Origin: Isoetes taiwanensis
Lineage: Eukaryota > Streptophyta > Lycopodiopsida > Isoetales > Isoetaceae
Length of the DNA stretch: 64,000 nucleotides
Direction: 5' to 3'
Assembly: GCA_021234155.1 (NCBI GenBank)
Contig: JAJEKV010000017.1
Coordinates: 16,934,372 to 16,998,371 of the forward strand
Positions 10,221 through 23,819 of this stretch are shown piece after piece. The first letter of the stretch is position 1. Every line of letters begins with the position of its first letter. The translations under genes were made by a program, and so were the position numbers. The notes below the pieces were generated by a model. It did not search any database and was not told the DNA's origin. It was given only the letters and a program-made list of their open reading frames with translations.

Positions 10221-10800
10221 CATTCTCAGATTTTGCAATCTTAGTCAAGTCCAATGGAGCTTACTCCCTTGGCTTTTATTTTTTAGAGACCAAGAAAACA
10301 GCCTCTATTACTTCTGCTATCTGGATCTGGAGCGGGAACGGTCAAGGTAACATCTTAAGCTTTTTCAAATCTCAGCATGCAGAAAGAGCTCAGGCTTTTA
10401 AGCAACAGCCTATTCTTCTCTCTGCTACATTGAATGAGGCTGTCAACATCTTGTCAATGTTAGTCTTGATATGCCAGTCAAAGTGCATTCTCAGATTTTG
10501 CAATCTTAATCAAGTCTAATGGAGCTTAATCCCTTGGTTTTTAATTTTTACAGACCAAGAAAACAGCCTCTATTACTTTTGCTATCTGGAGTAGGAACGG
10601 TCAAGGTAACATTTTAAGCTTTTTCAAATTACTTTTGCTATCTTGAGCGGGAACAGTCAAGGTAACATTTTAAGCTTTTTTCAAATCTCAGCATGCAGAA
10701 AGAGCTCAGGCTTCTAAGCAACAGTGTATTCTTCTCTCTGCTACATTGAATGAGGTTGTCAATCGTCTTGTCAATGTTAGTCTTGATATGCCAGTCAAAG
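10221..10800 (+). repeat. 266-bp tandem duplication covering a captured exon
   Basis: The block starting CATTCTCAGATTTTGCAATC at 10221 is repeated at 10487 and includes GGAACGGTCAAGGTAAC and the exon coding SATLNE. The second copy also holds a smaller internal duplication of the GGTAACATTTTAAGC part (about 10600-10680). The first copy lacks one base in the exon, breaking its frame. Confidence 0.85.
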
Positions 10801-10960
10801 TTGGCTTTGAGAATGAAGCTCTTGAAAAAAGTTCATTTCAACGGAAGTTGACTCAATCACAAGAGGTTAACCAGAGTAATAATGCTCAAAGGGAGATAAT
10901 GAGGAGGAAGATAAATGATGGGAGCAACCAGATAGTGGTTGTTGCTCCAATTCTGCAGGT
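10695..10960 (+). pseudogene. Captured fragment of a DEAD-box RNA helicase (RH17 / DDX31-like)
   Basis: In the second duplicate the frame reads CILLSATLNEVVN, then RLVNVSLDMPVKVGF. SAT is DEAD-box motif III, and SATLNE followed by a V/N-rich helix and SLD-P-V matches the RH17/DDX31 branch, which acts in ribosome biogenesis. The upstream motifs (Walker A, DEAD) and the C-terminal helicase domain are absent, so this is a gene fragment. Residues after about 10830 no longer look like the family. The assignment rests on motif recall, not on an alignment. Confidence 0.55.
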
Positions 10961-11797
10961 CACGATGATAGCCAAACTCGTAAGGGTTCACCCCAGCAAA
11001 TTGTAAACAATGATTTTGACTTCCATGCAGGTATACAAGATGGAATACCAGCAAGGCGAAGACTACAAAAAGTGAGTGGATTGTCATCAAATAGAAGAAA
11101 TGCATGCTGTCCAATCTTGGTAATAAATCCAGGTTTCCAATCTCGGTAATAAATCCAGGATTCCAGCTTAAAACTATTGCCCTTTTTATTGTGTAAATTA
11201 TGACTACAAACTAAGAGGGGATAGGATGATGAAAGAGAATGAGAGCAAATATTGTGTATGCTGCAGAAGAATATTTCATGTGAATACACTTTTCATTTAT
11301 CCAAGTTTTGGGTTGCCCCTAAGGGGGCAAACCCTTGTTTATGTGGGTTTGTGGCATATTATAGGTATATGCCAGTATATGCTTGGAATATGCCTATGAC
11401 TGCTCAAAACCCCTTATTGGCTGTAAACTCTCGGTCATTTTCGTTGTTGGGCAGCCACTTTTGAAACTGGCTAACCGGAGAGGCCGGCTCTGGGCAATCT
11501 GAGTTGAAGAATCGTGATTGCTGCAGGCAGTTCTGAGCAAGTAGAGCTTGCATCTAAAGGAAGCAGGACCAGAACCGGATTTTTTCATAGTCCACGGTTG
11601 ACCTTAAAATTTGCAAAGCAGAGCCCTAAGAGCCCGAAATTGGTTTGTGCAAAATTCCATGGCAATTGGAGCTCTCAGTTGGAAGCTCCGATGCAGGTTG
11701 GCGAAGGAGAACAATAGAAGGGGGAGCAGACAGGAGGGAAGGATTCAGTATTGCTTAAGGATTGAATGTTGTTAAACTGCATGATGTTCGATTGCAG

Positions 11798-11852
11798 TTT
11801 GAGCAGTTTGTGCATGTTAAGGATGTCTATCTTCCGAAGGATTATTAAACAG
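11798..11852 (+). pseudogene. Captured RRM exon of an SC35-like (SCL) splicing factor
   Basis: After an acceptor TTGCAG the exon reads FEQFVHVKDVYLPKDY, a stop, then TG before a GTAATA donor. Plant SCL proteins have FEQFG.VKDVYLP.(D/N)YYTG at this point in the RNA-recognition motif, so GGN has become GTG and a Tyr codon has become TAA. Splice sites are kept on both sides. The exon ends in phase 1, which would join in frame to the MetAP2 exon at 12223. Alone it covers only a fifth of the RRM. Confidence 0.65.
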
Positions 11853-12222
11853 GTAATATTTACACTGCTAGCAGTTTAGGCTGGACTTTTAAAGCCATTT
11901 TCCTGGCATCAACAATGCTATGTAGAACATTTGTGTATATTTGAAGGGCCTTACCTGAGTTATTATAGCTTGGAGCTGTAGAAAATACTAACTTACTGGG
12001 GCTCACGTGATCATGCTGCCTTTTTGGTAGTTCACAAAAGCTACCCACAAGGAGTTCACCCATTTCTTATTTTACATTCGTTTTTCATCTTGTGCTCGCC
12101 TTATGAGTTTTGCAGCCTAAGTGTGCATTAAAATGGCGTTATCTTAATATTGGCCTTACGTTTGTTTCTTATGTGTAGAATTTACTAAATCCTGATGAAT
12201 GCTTTTGTGGTTTGTGTAACAG

Positions 12223-14580
<2,358 letters not shown>

Positions 14581-14952
14581 AGAGTATTTGTGAATATTTA
14601 TTGACAATAAATGAGGATCAAATGGAGGCCGAAGTGGGGATATTTCGATGTGACTTTCTTGTACTTTTTTATAATTCAAAAATAAAAATATGCAAGAGAG
14701 TTTACAGATTTATGTCTCTCTATTAGTTCTTAGCCATCCAAGCACTTAAATTCGTTTTTATACAAGTATGTTATCCAGACTCTATACATTTCTCTTAGTT
14801 AAACAACATTGCATATATGTTAAAGCCTTCGTAATTGTAGAAATTTTACAACTATGTGATGAGAATTACAAATATATATATAATATATGTTGATGCTAAT
14901 AGTTGTGAACAATATTTGAACCATGTAAAGTATAAGCATATATGAAGCATAT

Positions 14953-15045
14953 CAAAGCAAACAAATTATAGCACACAAGCTAAAATAACACATATCAAAG
15001 TAGATAAATTATAGCGCACAAGCTAAAATAACACGTCATGTTTAC
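14953..15045 (+). repeat. ~51-bp tandem duplication
   Basis: ATATCAAAG...AAATTATAG(C)GCACAAGCTAAAATAACAC occurs twice (from about 14947 and 14997). The surrounding 14590-15540 is AT-rich and I see no coding sequence there. Confidence 0.75.
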
Positions 15046-15566
15046 AATTACAAATTTAAAATCTGGCAACATATCTTTATAGGACTCTGGCCCTTTTCAG
15101 AACTAGAATAATATTTTAGGGATCAAGGAAGAAATTCTGGTTGAAAATAAGAATCAATTATCACGTATTGTAGCAATTTTGATTGATTGTGAAAACATGA
15201 CTTTGAAGTATGATTTAAGCCACTTCACCCTCGGGGCACAGAGGGCAACCCTCCGTGCGCAGCACCTTGTTTTACAAATATTACCCAAGTAATGTAATTT
15301 TTTCGTCCTTTGCACTTCAAACCACCTGATTTGAAATATTCAACAGTGTACAGACTACACCATAAAAAGTCTCACGATTTATTTTGGTGTAACATTCTTT
15401 TCCAAGTTCTCAACTCCCTCGATGAATTTCTACTATTGTTGGCTATCTTCCCACCTCTTGTAGATTAAAAATATTTTGTAATCACCATAAAGCATAATTC
15501 TATCTTTTACCTCTCTAAAAGAATAAATTTTATTTTTATTAGCTTTTTAACTTGTGCCTGACGAAA

Positions 15567-15594
15567 GCCCAGCAACGCTGGGCACTTTTTCTAG
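15567..15594 (+). terminator. Helitron 3' terminal hairpin and CTAG
   Basis: GCCCAGC-AAC-GCTGGGC is a perfect 7-bp stem with a 3-nt loop, followed by ACTTTTT and CTAG, then T. This is the rolling-circle termination signal of Helitrons. Confidence 0.85.
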
Positions 15595-15800
15595 TAAATA
15601 TATAAGAAATAAGCAAAAAATCATATTTTTTTAAGGTTAACGCATATGACCATATTGAAATACATCATAACCATATATCATTGGAAAGATCTTTTCATTC
15701 CGCATCTAATGCAACAAACGCCGCAACATTTTGACAAGTGGATCAAAAGTTATGGGGGAAAAACAACAACAATGAAGTTGTTGGTGCTGCATTAATTGCA
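15595..15800 (-). repeat. Right arm of the inverted-repeat element
   Basis: Its reverse complement resembles 8354-8512 (shared blocks AATTAATGCAG, CAAC, AACTTC, TTTTGATCCA, AAGATCT). It begins at the base after the Helitron CTAG. Confidence 0.6.
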
Positions 15801-15872
15801 GTTAATATAGGGTAGCCATTCCATTGGAGGATTCTTATGGGGATGAAATGAGATCTCAAATTACCTCTAATG

Positions 15873-15960
<88 letters not shown>
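15873..15960 (+). repeat. Microsatellite (CT)13(CA)31
   Basis: An uninterrupted CT run turns into an uninterrupted CA run. Cys/Val-rich and Ser/Leu-rich open frames across it are by-products. Confidence 0.97.
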
Positions 15961-16534
<574 letters not shown>

Positions 16535-16589
16535 GAAATCTCACACATGGACATGGCCACTAAAGAAAAGTTTGTATGAATCTTTAAAG

Positions 16590-17346
16590 CATAATTTTAT
16601 ATGGGGCTGAAATCTGGGGGTCGGGGCTGCCACAATGTTTATGGGATGATATTGAGCAGGTACACAAGAAATTTTTTAGGTTGGAATTGGGGGCACAAAC
16701 TCCATACCCGATGATGCTGGCCGAATGTGGCACTATGCCGCTGGAGGGTGAGGCTTTACTCAAATGCATCAGATACCTTGCTAAGATAAAAAGGATGGAT
16801 GCCACACGCATTCTCTACCGTGCATGTTTGAGCACCGAACACAAAGGATGGTTTGCCGATGTAATAGCATGGTTTGCAAGATGGGATATTTCGTGGGAAG
16901 AGGCACTTTCCATTGATAATCTGAAAACATGGGTCTATGGTAAGGTTAGAAGAAAGATGTGGACGAGTCCAAAGATAAAGATTGGATGAGGCAATACACT
17001 TAAGAGAGAACATATCGATAAAGAAGAGACACAATATCAGCAGAATTCGGCTCAGCTCACACCATCTAAATGTAGAGGTTGGAAGATGGGGTACCATTCC
17101 GAGAATTATGAGATGTTGCCAAGTGTCTGGTAAAGATGATATAGAGGATGAAGATCATGTTATACTTAAGTGCCCAGCCTACAATATGCTACGAGCTAGG
17201 TATGGCATCAACGTGCCTGACTTGCATACCTTTTTTGGATTGGATGGAAATAAAAATATCTTTCCTAATTGAGACACTACAACATAGAATAGAATAGAAT
17301 AGAATATAATAGAATAGAATATAATAGAATAGAATAGAATAGAATT
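16590..17346 (+). pseudogene. LINE ORF2 C-terminal region with zinc finger and (TAGAA)n tail
   Basis: From about 16600 GAEIWGSGLPQ marks the end of a LINE reverse transcriptase domain. The frame 16681-16989 continues with the helical C-terminal region (MMLAECGTMPLEGEALLKCIRYLAKIK in pieces). After a one-base shift near 16978, 16982-17272 holds RHNISRIRLSSHHL and the zinc finger CCQVSGKDDIEDEDH...CPAYN. A stop at 17271 is followed by a short 3' UTR and a (TAGAA)n tail (17285-17345). The N-terminal RT and the endonuclease are missing, as expected for a 5'-truncated insertion. Confidence 0.8.
17285..17346 (+). repeat. (TAGAA)n repeat between two LINE 3' ends
   Basis: Units of TAGAA with some TATAA variants. 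On the plus strand it ends the LINE at 16590; on the minus strand it reads (TTCTA)n and ends the LINE at 17347-18660. Two tail-to-tail LINEs thus share one simple-repeat tail. Confidence 0.85.
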
Positions 17347-18660
17347 GTTTTTATCGTCCACTGAGACCAATCGGCCTATGGGACCCAATACAAAAAGCGC
17401 AGCAATCACATTACTGCCCGGATTAAAAAACCCCGGCCCCGAAGGGTTTTCGAGGGAAAACCCGTGGCAGCAATAAGACTGCTGACAACGATTAAATGGT
17501 TGACTGGGGGCATATCTGAGCCCTCAAGTCCAGTACTTCCTAAATGTATGATCCGAGTGAGCACACCGAAGGCATGCCCAGTATTATGTGTAGCGGCTCA
17601 TCAGGTCTAATCAACTGAGCATAGCGTGTCCGAATCTGATCATATGCCAGGCAGCTCTGGAAAGTGTGACACTCATCCTCAACAGCTCCCGTATGGCAGC
17701 ACTGACAACCCCTATCCTGACGTAGCTCCCCAATCCATCGGCCTGACTCAATCCGGAGATGGTGGGCACCTGTGCGAATGGAGGCGATATGCCTGCGTTT
17801 TTTCATGGGCAGATGTTAACGTAGGTAGCGCTGTGGGCCTCGTTCTAATGTGGGATTTATGTGCTGCTTGTAATGTGCTGTTTTGACTTGCTCCAGGGCC
17901 ATAGAATCCCAAAGCTTGCTGGAGAAACAAGCATCAAGATAACATCTCAGGCTGTCGTGATCTGCCTCTGTTTCTACTTGGATGCATATGTGCTCCTGGA
18001 CATTCCATCTAGTTAGCCACTGCACTCTTTTATCCTTCCAACAATTCTTGAGTCGTTGTAGTCCCATTGCCACTGCATAAGCCAAGTGCGGTAGACGATC
18101 ATCATCCATATTTACCATCTTCTGGAAATAGACGATGTGTCTATCAAGGGCCGCTCACTGAAGTGGCAGGAAACCTGTCTCCTGTAACAAAATTTGATAT
18201 GGGACCGTGGATTTCACTCCGAGTGCCCGTGCTAAGAAGGCCTTCTGCACCTTTCTAAGTCGCTCCAAGTAGCAAGGGGACACCACTGGGCCCCAGACTT
18301 CAACCCCATACCTGGCAGAATGTATCCAGAGCATCTAGGTGAGACTGCATATCCTCTGAAGTGTGAGCTAAGAGGTCAACATCATCTGCATGATGAGTTG
18401 CCTGATGACCTGATGCAAAAGTTGGATCTCGCCACCCCCATTGTCCATGAGCCAGTGTTCCAACTAGTCAATGTACAGACCAAACAATGTTGGGCAAAGA
18501 GGACATCCCTGGCGGACCCCAATATTGCTAGTGAATGGTTGTCCCGTCATCCGCATCTGACCTGAACAACTCTCGTACAACCTGTATACTGCATTTTGCA
18601 TATCCACAGGAACCTCCAGTTGCCACAATCTTTCCCATAAAGTCGTATTTAATTAAAGTG
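17347..18660 (-). pseudogene. LINE 3' half, minus strand, with RT motifs and zinc finger
   Basis: Reading the minus strand from about 18560, SNIGVRQGCPLCPTLFGLYID is the RT region before the active site, and a little further on HADDVDLL stands where YADD is expected. Pieces at 18118-17816 (MVNMDDDRLPHLAYAVAMG) and 17806-17540 follow; the latter carries a zinc finger CQCCHTGAVEDECHTFQSC related to the one at 17120. Frameshifts separate the pieces. The element ends in the (TTCTA)n tail at 17346. It shows more of the RT than the plus-strand copy. Confidence 0.75.
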
Positions 18661-18913
18661 GGACTCATTCCATTCCCATTTTTTTTCGGAACCCTGTTAA
18701 TTTACATAAAAAGGAGCACCCCGACCCGAAAACTATCCTTAATTCGAATTTTTGTCTAAAACTCTGCATCCAAGCTTTGCTCCAGTTTTCTCTGGTTAGC
18801 GAGTCGAGAACTAGAACAATGCAACTGAAACAAAGGAAATTCATTAAAGATTGAAACCAAAGATCTAGTTGAAAGAGAATTTTTATTAATAAATTGAATA
18901 GGTACAATGTATT
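18661..18913. other. Intergenic, contains a half palindrome
   Basis: No gene is seen. At about 18798 GCGAGTCGAGAA is one half of the 26-bp palindrome found nearby. Confidence 0.5.
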
Positions 18914-19450
18914 TTACATCGGACGCAGAGACCATGGCGGTCTTGCTGTCACTACAGTTACATCATCGTGGTAGGTGGTCCACCTTAGGGGATTAACTTG
19001 CGGCGCTTCTTCACGCCGACTGTAAGCCTTGGGGGCAACCTGAAGAGTGTGGAATGCCTCACGTGGAGGTGCCTCTGGAGCTACCGGCAGACCTGTCCAC
19101 CCGACTGCTCCACTCGCCTCCCGCAGCCTTCCATCGAATATGCTCCTTCCCCAACCTCCGTGGATGTTATGCAATGCTTGCAAGATGCTTTGAGCTTCCT
19201 GGACTTTCTCTTTGTTCTTCGCCTGTTCTTTATCCCCAGGGTGTAGCGAGCAACCTCTGAATTCGCGAGCAACCTTATCCCAAAGGCCGGGCAAGAGTGT
19301 AGCGTGACCGGGATCTGTGTCAGAACGGTATTTCTTCCGCCTTGAGTGGGATCTGTGCCGCCTGGAGCGGTCTCTGTGATGCCCGAAGGGATGCGGCTGG
19401 TGTCGGATCTGTGCCTGAACCACCTGGAGCAAGGAGAGTATGATTAACAA
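18914..19450 (-). CDS. Unassigned minus-strand ORF, possibly one exon of an unknown element
   Basis: The frame is 178 codons. The N-terminal third is rich in His, Arg and Ser (RDRSRRHRSHSRRKKYR), the middle is charged and helical (GDKEQAKNKEKVQEAQSIL), and the end is Pro-rich. A CTCCTTGCTCCAG just inside the given start could be a splice acceptor, so the first ten residues may be intron. Upstream on the same strand lie three copies of the 26-bp palindrome, as in the unknown gene at 56092-58432. I recognise no domain. Confidence 0.35.
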   Translation of the reverse strand: MLIILSLLQVVQAQIRHQPHPFGHHRDRSRRHRSHSRRKKYRSDTDPGHATLLPGLWDKVAREFRGCSLHPGDKEQAKNKEKVQEAQSILQALHNIHGGWGRSIFDGRLREASGAVGWTGLPVAPEAPPREAFHTLQVAPKAYSRREEAPQVNPLRWTTYHDDVTVVTARPPWSLRPM

Positions 19451-19553
19451 TTACGGTGCCATTAGTCAAAACGAAGAAAAGAATGTTGAAATCAAATTAC
19501 AATGGAGAACATTCATTCCATACAACTGCATCCAATGACGTGGGAAGTAGTGT

Positions 19554-19579
19554 CTTTCTCGACTCGCGAGTCGAGAAAG
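19554..19579. repeat. Perfect 26-bp palindrome, copy 1
   Basis: Core TCTCGACTCGCGAGTCGAGA, extended by CTT and AAG on the two sides, is its own reverse complement. Confidence 0.97.
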
Positions 19580-19608
19580 GCCCATAAAAGTGAAAGTACA
19601 ACCAGTGC

Positions 19609-19634
19609 CTTTCTCGACTCGCGAGTCGAGAAAG
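19609..19634. repeat. Perfect 26-bp palindrome, copy 2
   Basis: Identical to copy 1, 55 bp further on; both are followed by GCCCA. Confidence 0.97.
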
Positions 19635-19735
19635 GCCCAGGAAACGCAACGTAGAAGCATTATCATAATAGATTGTGGCTGCATCCAGTCACACAATCAA
19701 ACATACAAATGGTCTCATCAACAGGACAAGCATGC

Positions 19736-19761
19736 CTTTCTCGACTCGTGAGTCGAGAAAG
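19736..19761. repeat. 26-bp palindrome, copy 3 (one mismatch)
   Basis: Same sequence with CGTGAG in place of CGCGAG at the centre. Confidence 0.95.
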
Positions 19762-21170
19762 CACACTGACCCCGAATTTTGGTCCACAGTTGTTTTTTAG
19801 TTGTACGGAAGTGTTGTTTTATGCCAAAAACAACACCAAAATGGCCCCAAAAGTCCACGTGGCCCGTTTATCCGGATTTGCACAAAGAGACAGTGGTTTT
19901 TTGGCAAAAAATCCCACGGTGGTCTTTTGGCAGAAAAAAGCCACGCGTAGAAAAAATTGACATAGTTTTTGTGATTTTTTGTCAACGTGTATTTTTTTCC
20001 TTCTTGACTGTTGTTTTTAGAGTAGCCACACGTTGTTTGTCTTGTAAATAGCACATGTAGGTTCGAATATTCGTACAAGTGGAAAACTAAAAAAGACAGT
20101 TGTTTTTCTCTTTTCCATTTGTGTTTTTTTTTTTCTCTATTTGTAGTTTTTTTAAGTTGACATTGTTTTCCCAAAAAAATATACATAATTTTCAAGAAAT
20201 CCACATGTTTTGTATAAAAAAACAATGTGTTTTCAAATGTTGTTTTCCTCAATGTGGCATGTAGAAATTAGAAAGTAGACGCATCATTTTTTTAAATAAT
20301 TGTTTTCAAATGTTGTTTTTGCGGAAGAAAAAAAAAAACCCACACATGGCCTTTCATTTCTAGCGTTGTTTTTGGATCAAAATTTTAAAAACGACATAAT
20401 TAGAAAAAAAATGGACATATAGATAAAGCAATACTACACGCGTAGAAGCAATGTTACAAGTAAAACAATGCGTTGTTTACGCGCGGAGAAACAATGTCAC
20501 AAGTAAAACAATGCATTGTTTTTAATATCTAATAACCAATCAAACATTGACACGTGGCACACTCAAATAAAAAATTAATACAAATCACAATTTAAAGCCA
20601 ACATAATCATATTTTATTTTTTCAGTATGAATTATTTTTGGAAACCGAGTATTGTCTTTTGACCATTATATCTAAGTGCTTGATTCCACAAACATTCTTT
20701 ATTTTATGCCACATATCTAAGGTTGGCAAATTTTTTATCATAAGTTCTTGTGTTAAGTTCCAAGGGTACAAGTGTGGACACTTATAAAACTAAAACTATA
20801 GAAAACAAACAATTAAAATTACTTTCATATTTACAATACAAGAACATATCTTTAATATTTACAATACAAGAACATATCTTTAATATTTAACAATTAAAAC
20901 CAGAGATTACATTCCATAATTCCAAATGATGTTTACATTCCATTTTACAAGCCAAGTTCGTGGTATGGCTATCCCGGCCTCGAGAAAGAAACCAACATTA
21001 AATCAATATCGGACTGCCAGTAAATTCACTAGCACAGAGCCAACAAAAATCATCTTGTAACAAATATTCCGGATCCATGTCATTGGACTCTCACAGAACT
21101 CTCTAGCACACAGAGCCAACAAAAATCATCTTGTAACAAATATTCCGGATCCATGTCATTTATTTTATTC
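19762..21170. other. AT-rich intergenic DNA with small duplications
   Basis: No supported gene. Small duplications: TTTACAATACAAGAACATATCTTTAATA-type units at about 20829-20888, an AAGTAAAACAATGCRTTGTTT pair at about 20456-20520, and an ~80-bp tandem copy at 21030-21160 (GAGCCAACAAAAATCATCTT twice). Confidence 0.6.
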
Positions 21171-21179
21171 ATTTGCATT

Positions 21180-21305
21180 ATCCAAGCAAAAAGGCATGAA
21201 ACTGTTGAAAGGTTCAAGGTATGATGTACTCTGCACCTGCAGTCAAGATGGGATTTGAACCCAAGGGTCGAGTGGCAAGCTCCAAGCACCATTAAGAGGC
21301 CTATT
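21180..21305 (-). mobile_element. Possible tRNA-derived SINE head
   Basis: On the minus strand GGTTCAAATCC (21251-21261) is a good pol III B box inside a T-arm-like TTGGGTTCAAATCCCA, and TAATGGTGCTTGG about 35 bases upstream resembles an A box. No clear tail or target-site duplication was found, so a decayed tRNA-like sequence is an alternative. Confidence 0.35.
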
Positions 21306-21399
21306 GCTTCGTGGATTTTGAGCTTTTACCAAAACTAAATACAAGAAGAATTAACCAGATACTGAAGATTCAAAAATCGCCCATTTCCAGACGAGAAAA

Positions 21400-22191
21400 A
21401 TGGATTTGGGATCAAGAAGGGCCAGTATGAAGCATAAAATGGAGTAGATTCGAGGCGGAGAAGGGCATGATTAAGGAAACAGGGACCGTAGTAACCGCCC
21501 TGCCACCGCCACCGCCATAGTTGTTGCTATATTTTTCTTCCTTCAACTCCGCTTCAGTACCTAACCGACCACCTAATGCTTTGTGACCTGGCCCGACCGA
21601 CTTATCATGCAAAAACTTCTTAGATCCGTCTCAGGCATAGAAAATAAACGAAAAAAAAGAACCTCTAGATCTTTGTTCTCAAAGAAAGAAACAGCAATAA
21701 AGATCCGGCTGCCCTAGGTGCTTGAAACCCTAACTGCAAAAAGAGGAGTAGCCAGGGATCAAATTTGCTCCTGATTTCTCAAACGGAGCTCCCGCAAGGC
21801 CTCCGCTTTGCCCCATCCAGGAATCTGGGCAAAAAATATTTGTCAAGTTTTGAGCTCGGAGATAAAAGAATAGAAAAGAATGAATAGGCAACCGGATTTG
21901 AAGAAGTTGTAGAAAAAAATGAAGGCAGATGGCATTGCAGAGCTGCAGACCCAGCCATGAAGAAACTTGAAAAGGTTGAGAAGTGAAATACTTGGGCGGA
22001 AATGCTCTGGCGGAAATCTGCAGTGGCTCCGGATCGCCATACGAACCATAGCCATAGCTTAGCTGGAGAAAGATGCGCCAAAGCGGGAAAAAGAAAGCAA
22101 TGGCGATGATAAAAATCTTATCCATTAATCTCAAACCCTTCATTTTTAGCCAAGAAATCATATGGCGAGGATCGCGATCTTCAGCGTCCAT
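21400..22191 (-). CDS. Hypothetical minus-strand gene, low confidence
   Basis: The ORF from 22191 to 21730 starts MDAEDRDPRHMISW and has a hydrophobic run (IFIIAIAFFFPLW) at about residues 27-39, which could be a membrane segment. A second frame at 21612-21412 (glycine-rich, NNYGGGGGRAV) could be a later exon; TTTTTGCAG occurs near 21735 on this strand. Sequence before 22191 is AT-rich, as upstream DNA often is. I know no family. It may equally be random open frame. Confidence 0.25.
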
Positions 22192-22869
22192 CTCTATTGT
22201 CAGTAAATCTGAAGCGTTAAAAACAGAGCCAATAAGATGACAGTACCAAGATCACCATCTGGGCCGTTTATTTTCATCAAATCTGAACCGTTATTCTCAC
22301 ATTTCATATTTGATGGGGTATTTTTCCACCACACATTTTAATTCTCAATTTTAGTTTTCAACCTAACTACTTCCTCCAATGTTCAAGCCATATGGCCATA
22401 GCCAATAATATGGCTGGAACATATTTTTCATTCTCAATGAGTGTTGGGATTTTGGGGTTGAAATTGAAAATCTCTCGTCAAAAGTCAGAATCAAAGTCAG
22501 TACATCGAAATCTTGTGACAAGTTTTCCTATGGGTAAGTCAGTACATCGAAATCTTATGACAAGTTTTCTTGTGGGTAATATCAATGCATTTTCTTCTAG
22601 GTGCCTAGAGTTTGGAAATGCTACATATGCATTTCTAGCATTTTTTACTTGGCGCCATATAATAAGGTAAACTTGTGGCCCATGATATGATCAATCCTTG
22701 GTCCTTTGTACTTCTAGAATGATTCTTTGGATAACCATAGAAACATTCTTTACAAAGTTAGGTCTACAAACCCATAGGTAATAAATGTTTATAATGGAAT
22801 CTTGATGTCGTTCCACATGTGACACCAGCAAAGGGCATGGAAAAAATGATGTGGCCCTCCAGTTGGTGG
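22192..22869. other. Intergenic, with a ~45-bp tandem duplication at 22494-22582
   Basis: GTCAGTACATCGAAATCTT-TGACAAGTTTTC-TGTGGGTAA occurs twice in a row. No gene is supported. Confidence 0.6.
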
Positions 22870-22974
22870 CATGGCATGCCAAGTAAGCAATGTCGAGTTT
22901 TGACTAGGCCATTAATGAAAAGATGTACATCTTTGGTTTTTCATGGGGTGACGTTGACAAATTTTGGGTGACAT
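22870..22974 (+). repeat. Minisatellite flank, left copy
   Basis: CATGCCAAG...GTTTTGACTAGGCC...GAAAAGATGTACATC matches 24485-24600 in the same orientation and 7680-7790 in reverse. It borders array 2. Confidence 0.8.
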
Positions 22975-23635
22975 GGCATCTAGGCTCCAACATGCCAAGG
23001 TGGCTAAAACATGCCACCTAGGCTCCAATATGCCAAGGTGGCTCAACCATACCACGTGGGCTCCAACATGCCAATATGGCTCAAACATGCCACCTTGGCT
23101 CCAACATGCCAAGGTGGCTCAACCATGCCACGTGGACTCCAACATGCCAAGGTGGCTCAAACACGCCACCTAGGCTCCAACATGCCAAGGTGGCTCAAAC
23201 ATGCCACATGGACTCTAACATGCCAAGGTAGCTCAAACATGCCCGTGGGCTCCAACATGCCCCGTGGGTTCCAACATGCCACCTAGGCTTCAACATGCCA
23301 CATATCCAACATGCCAAGGTGGCTCAAGCATGCCACCTTTGTCAAACATGCTAAGGTGGCTCAAACATGCCATGTGGGCTCCAACATGCCACCTAGGCTC
23401 AAACATGCCAAGGTGGCTTAAACACGCCACGCGGGCTCCAACAAGGTGGCTCAAATATGCCACGTGGACTCCAACATGCCACCTAGGCTCCAACATGCCA
23501 AGGTGGCTCAAACATGCCACGTGGACTCCAATATGTCACGTGGGCTCCAACACGCCACCTAGGCTCAAACATGCCATATGGGCTCCAACATGCCAAGGTG
23601 GCTCAGGCATGCCACCTATGCACTAATATGCGGTT
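22975..23635 (-). repeat. 19-bp minisatellite, array 2 (inverted)
   Basis: The same monomers as array 1, here as the reverse complement (GGCTCCAACATGCCANNNN). With array 3 it forms two inverted arms of about 660 bp around a 180-bp spacer. Confidence 0.9.
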
Positions 23636-23819
23636 GAATGTGTAGAAACCCAAGTGTTTTGTCATTTGGGCAAGATAAAGGCTCGAGGAATGGAGATTCG
23701 ACTTATGCCATGTCGTCGAGCGGCTAAATTCCCCTAGGAACCAAGTTACACGGTCATTTTTTGCAACAAAAGAAATACTAACATGGTAGTATTCGCCGCC
23801 ACCTTTAAGGCCAATTGAG
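23636..23819 (-). repeat. Spacer: inverted piece of the 808-bp unit
   Basis: It is the reverse complement of the unit's segment from the CATGTAGAGGGTTCGTG region to CACTTGGGTTTCTACAC (compare 26680-26830). It links the minisatellite with the 808-bp repeat as parts of one composite. Confidence 0.8.

Noticed and set aside
21251-21261. Functional tRNA gene
   Set aside because: A B box is present but no cloverleaf with acceptor stem and anticodon arm could be drawn; a SINE remnant is more likely.
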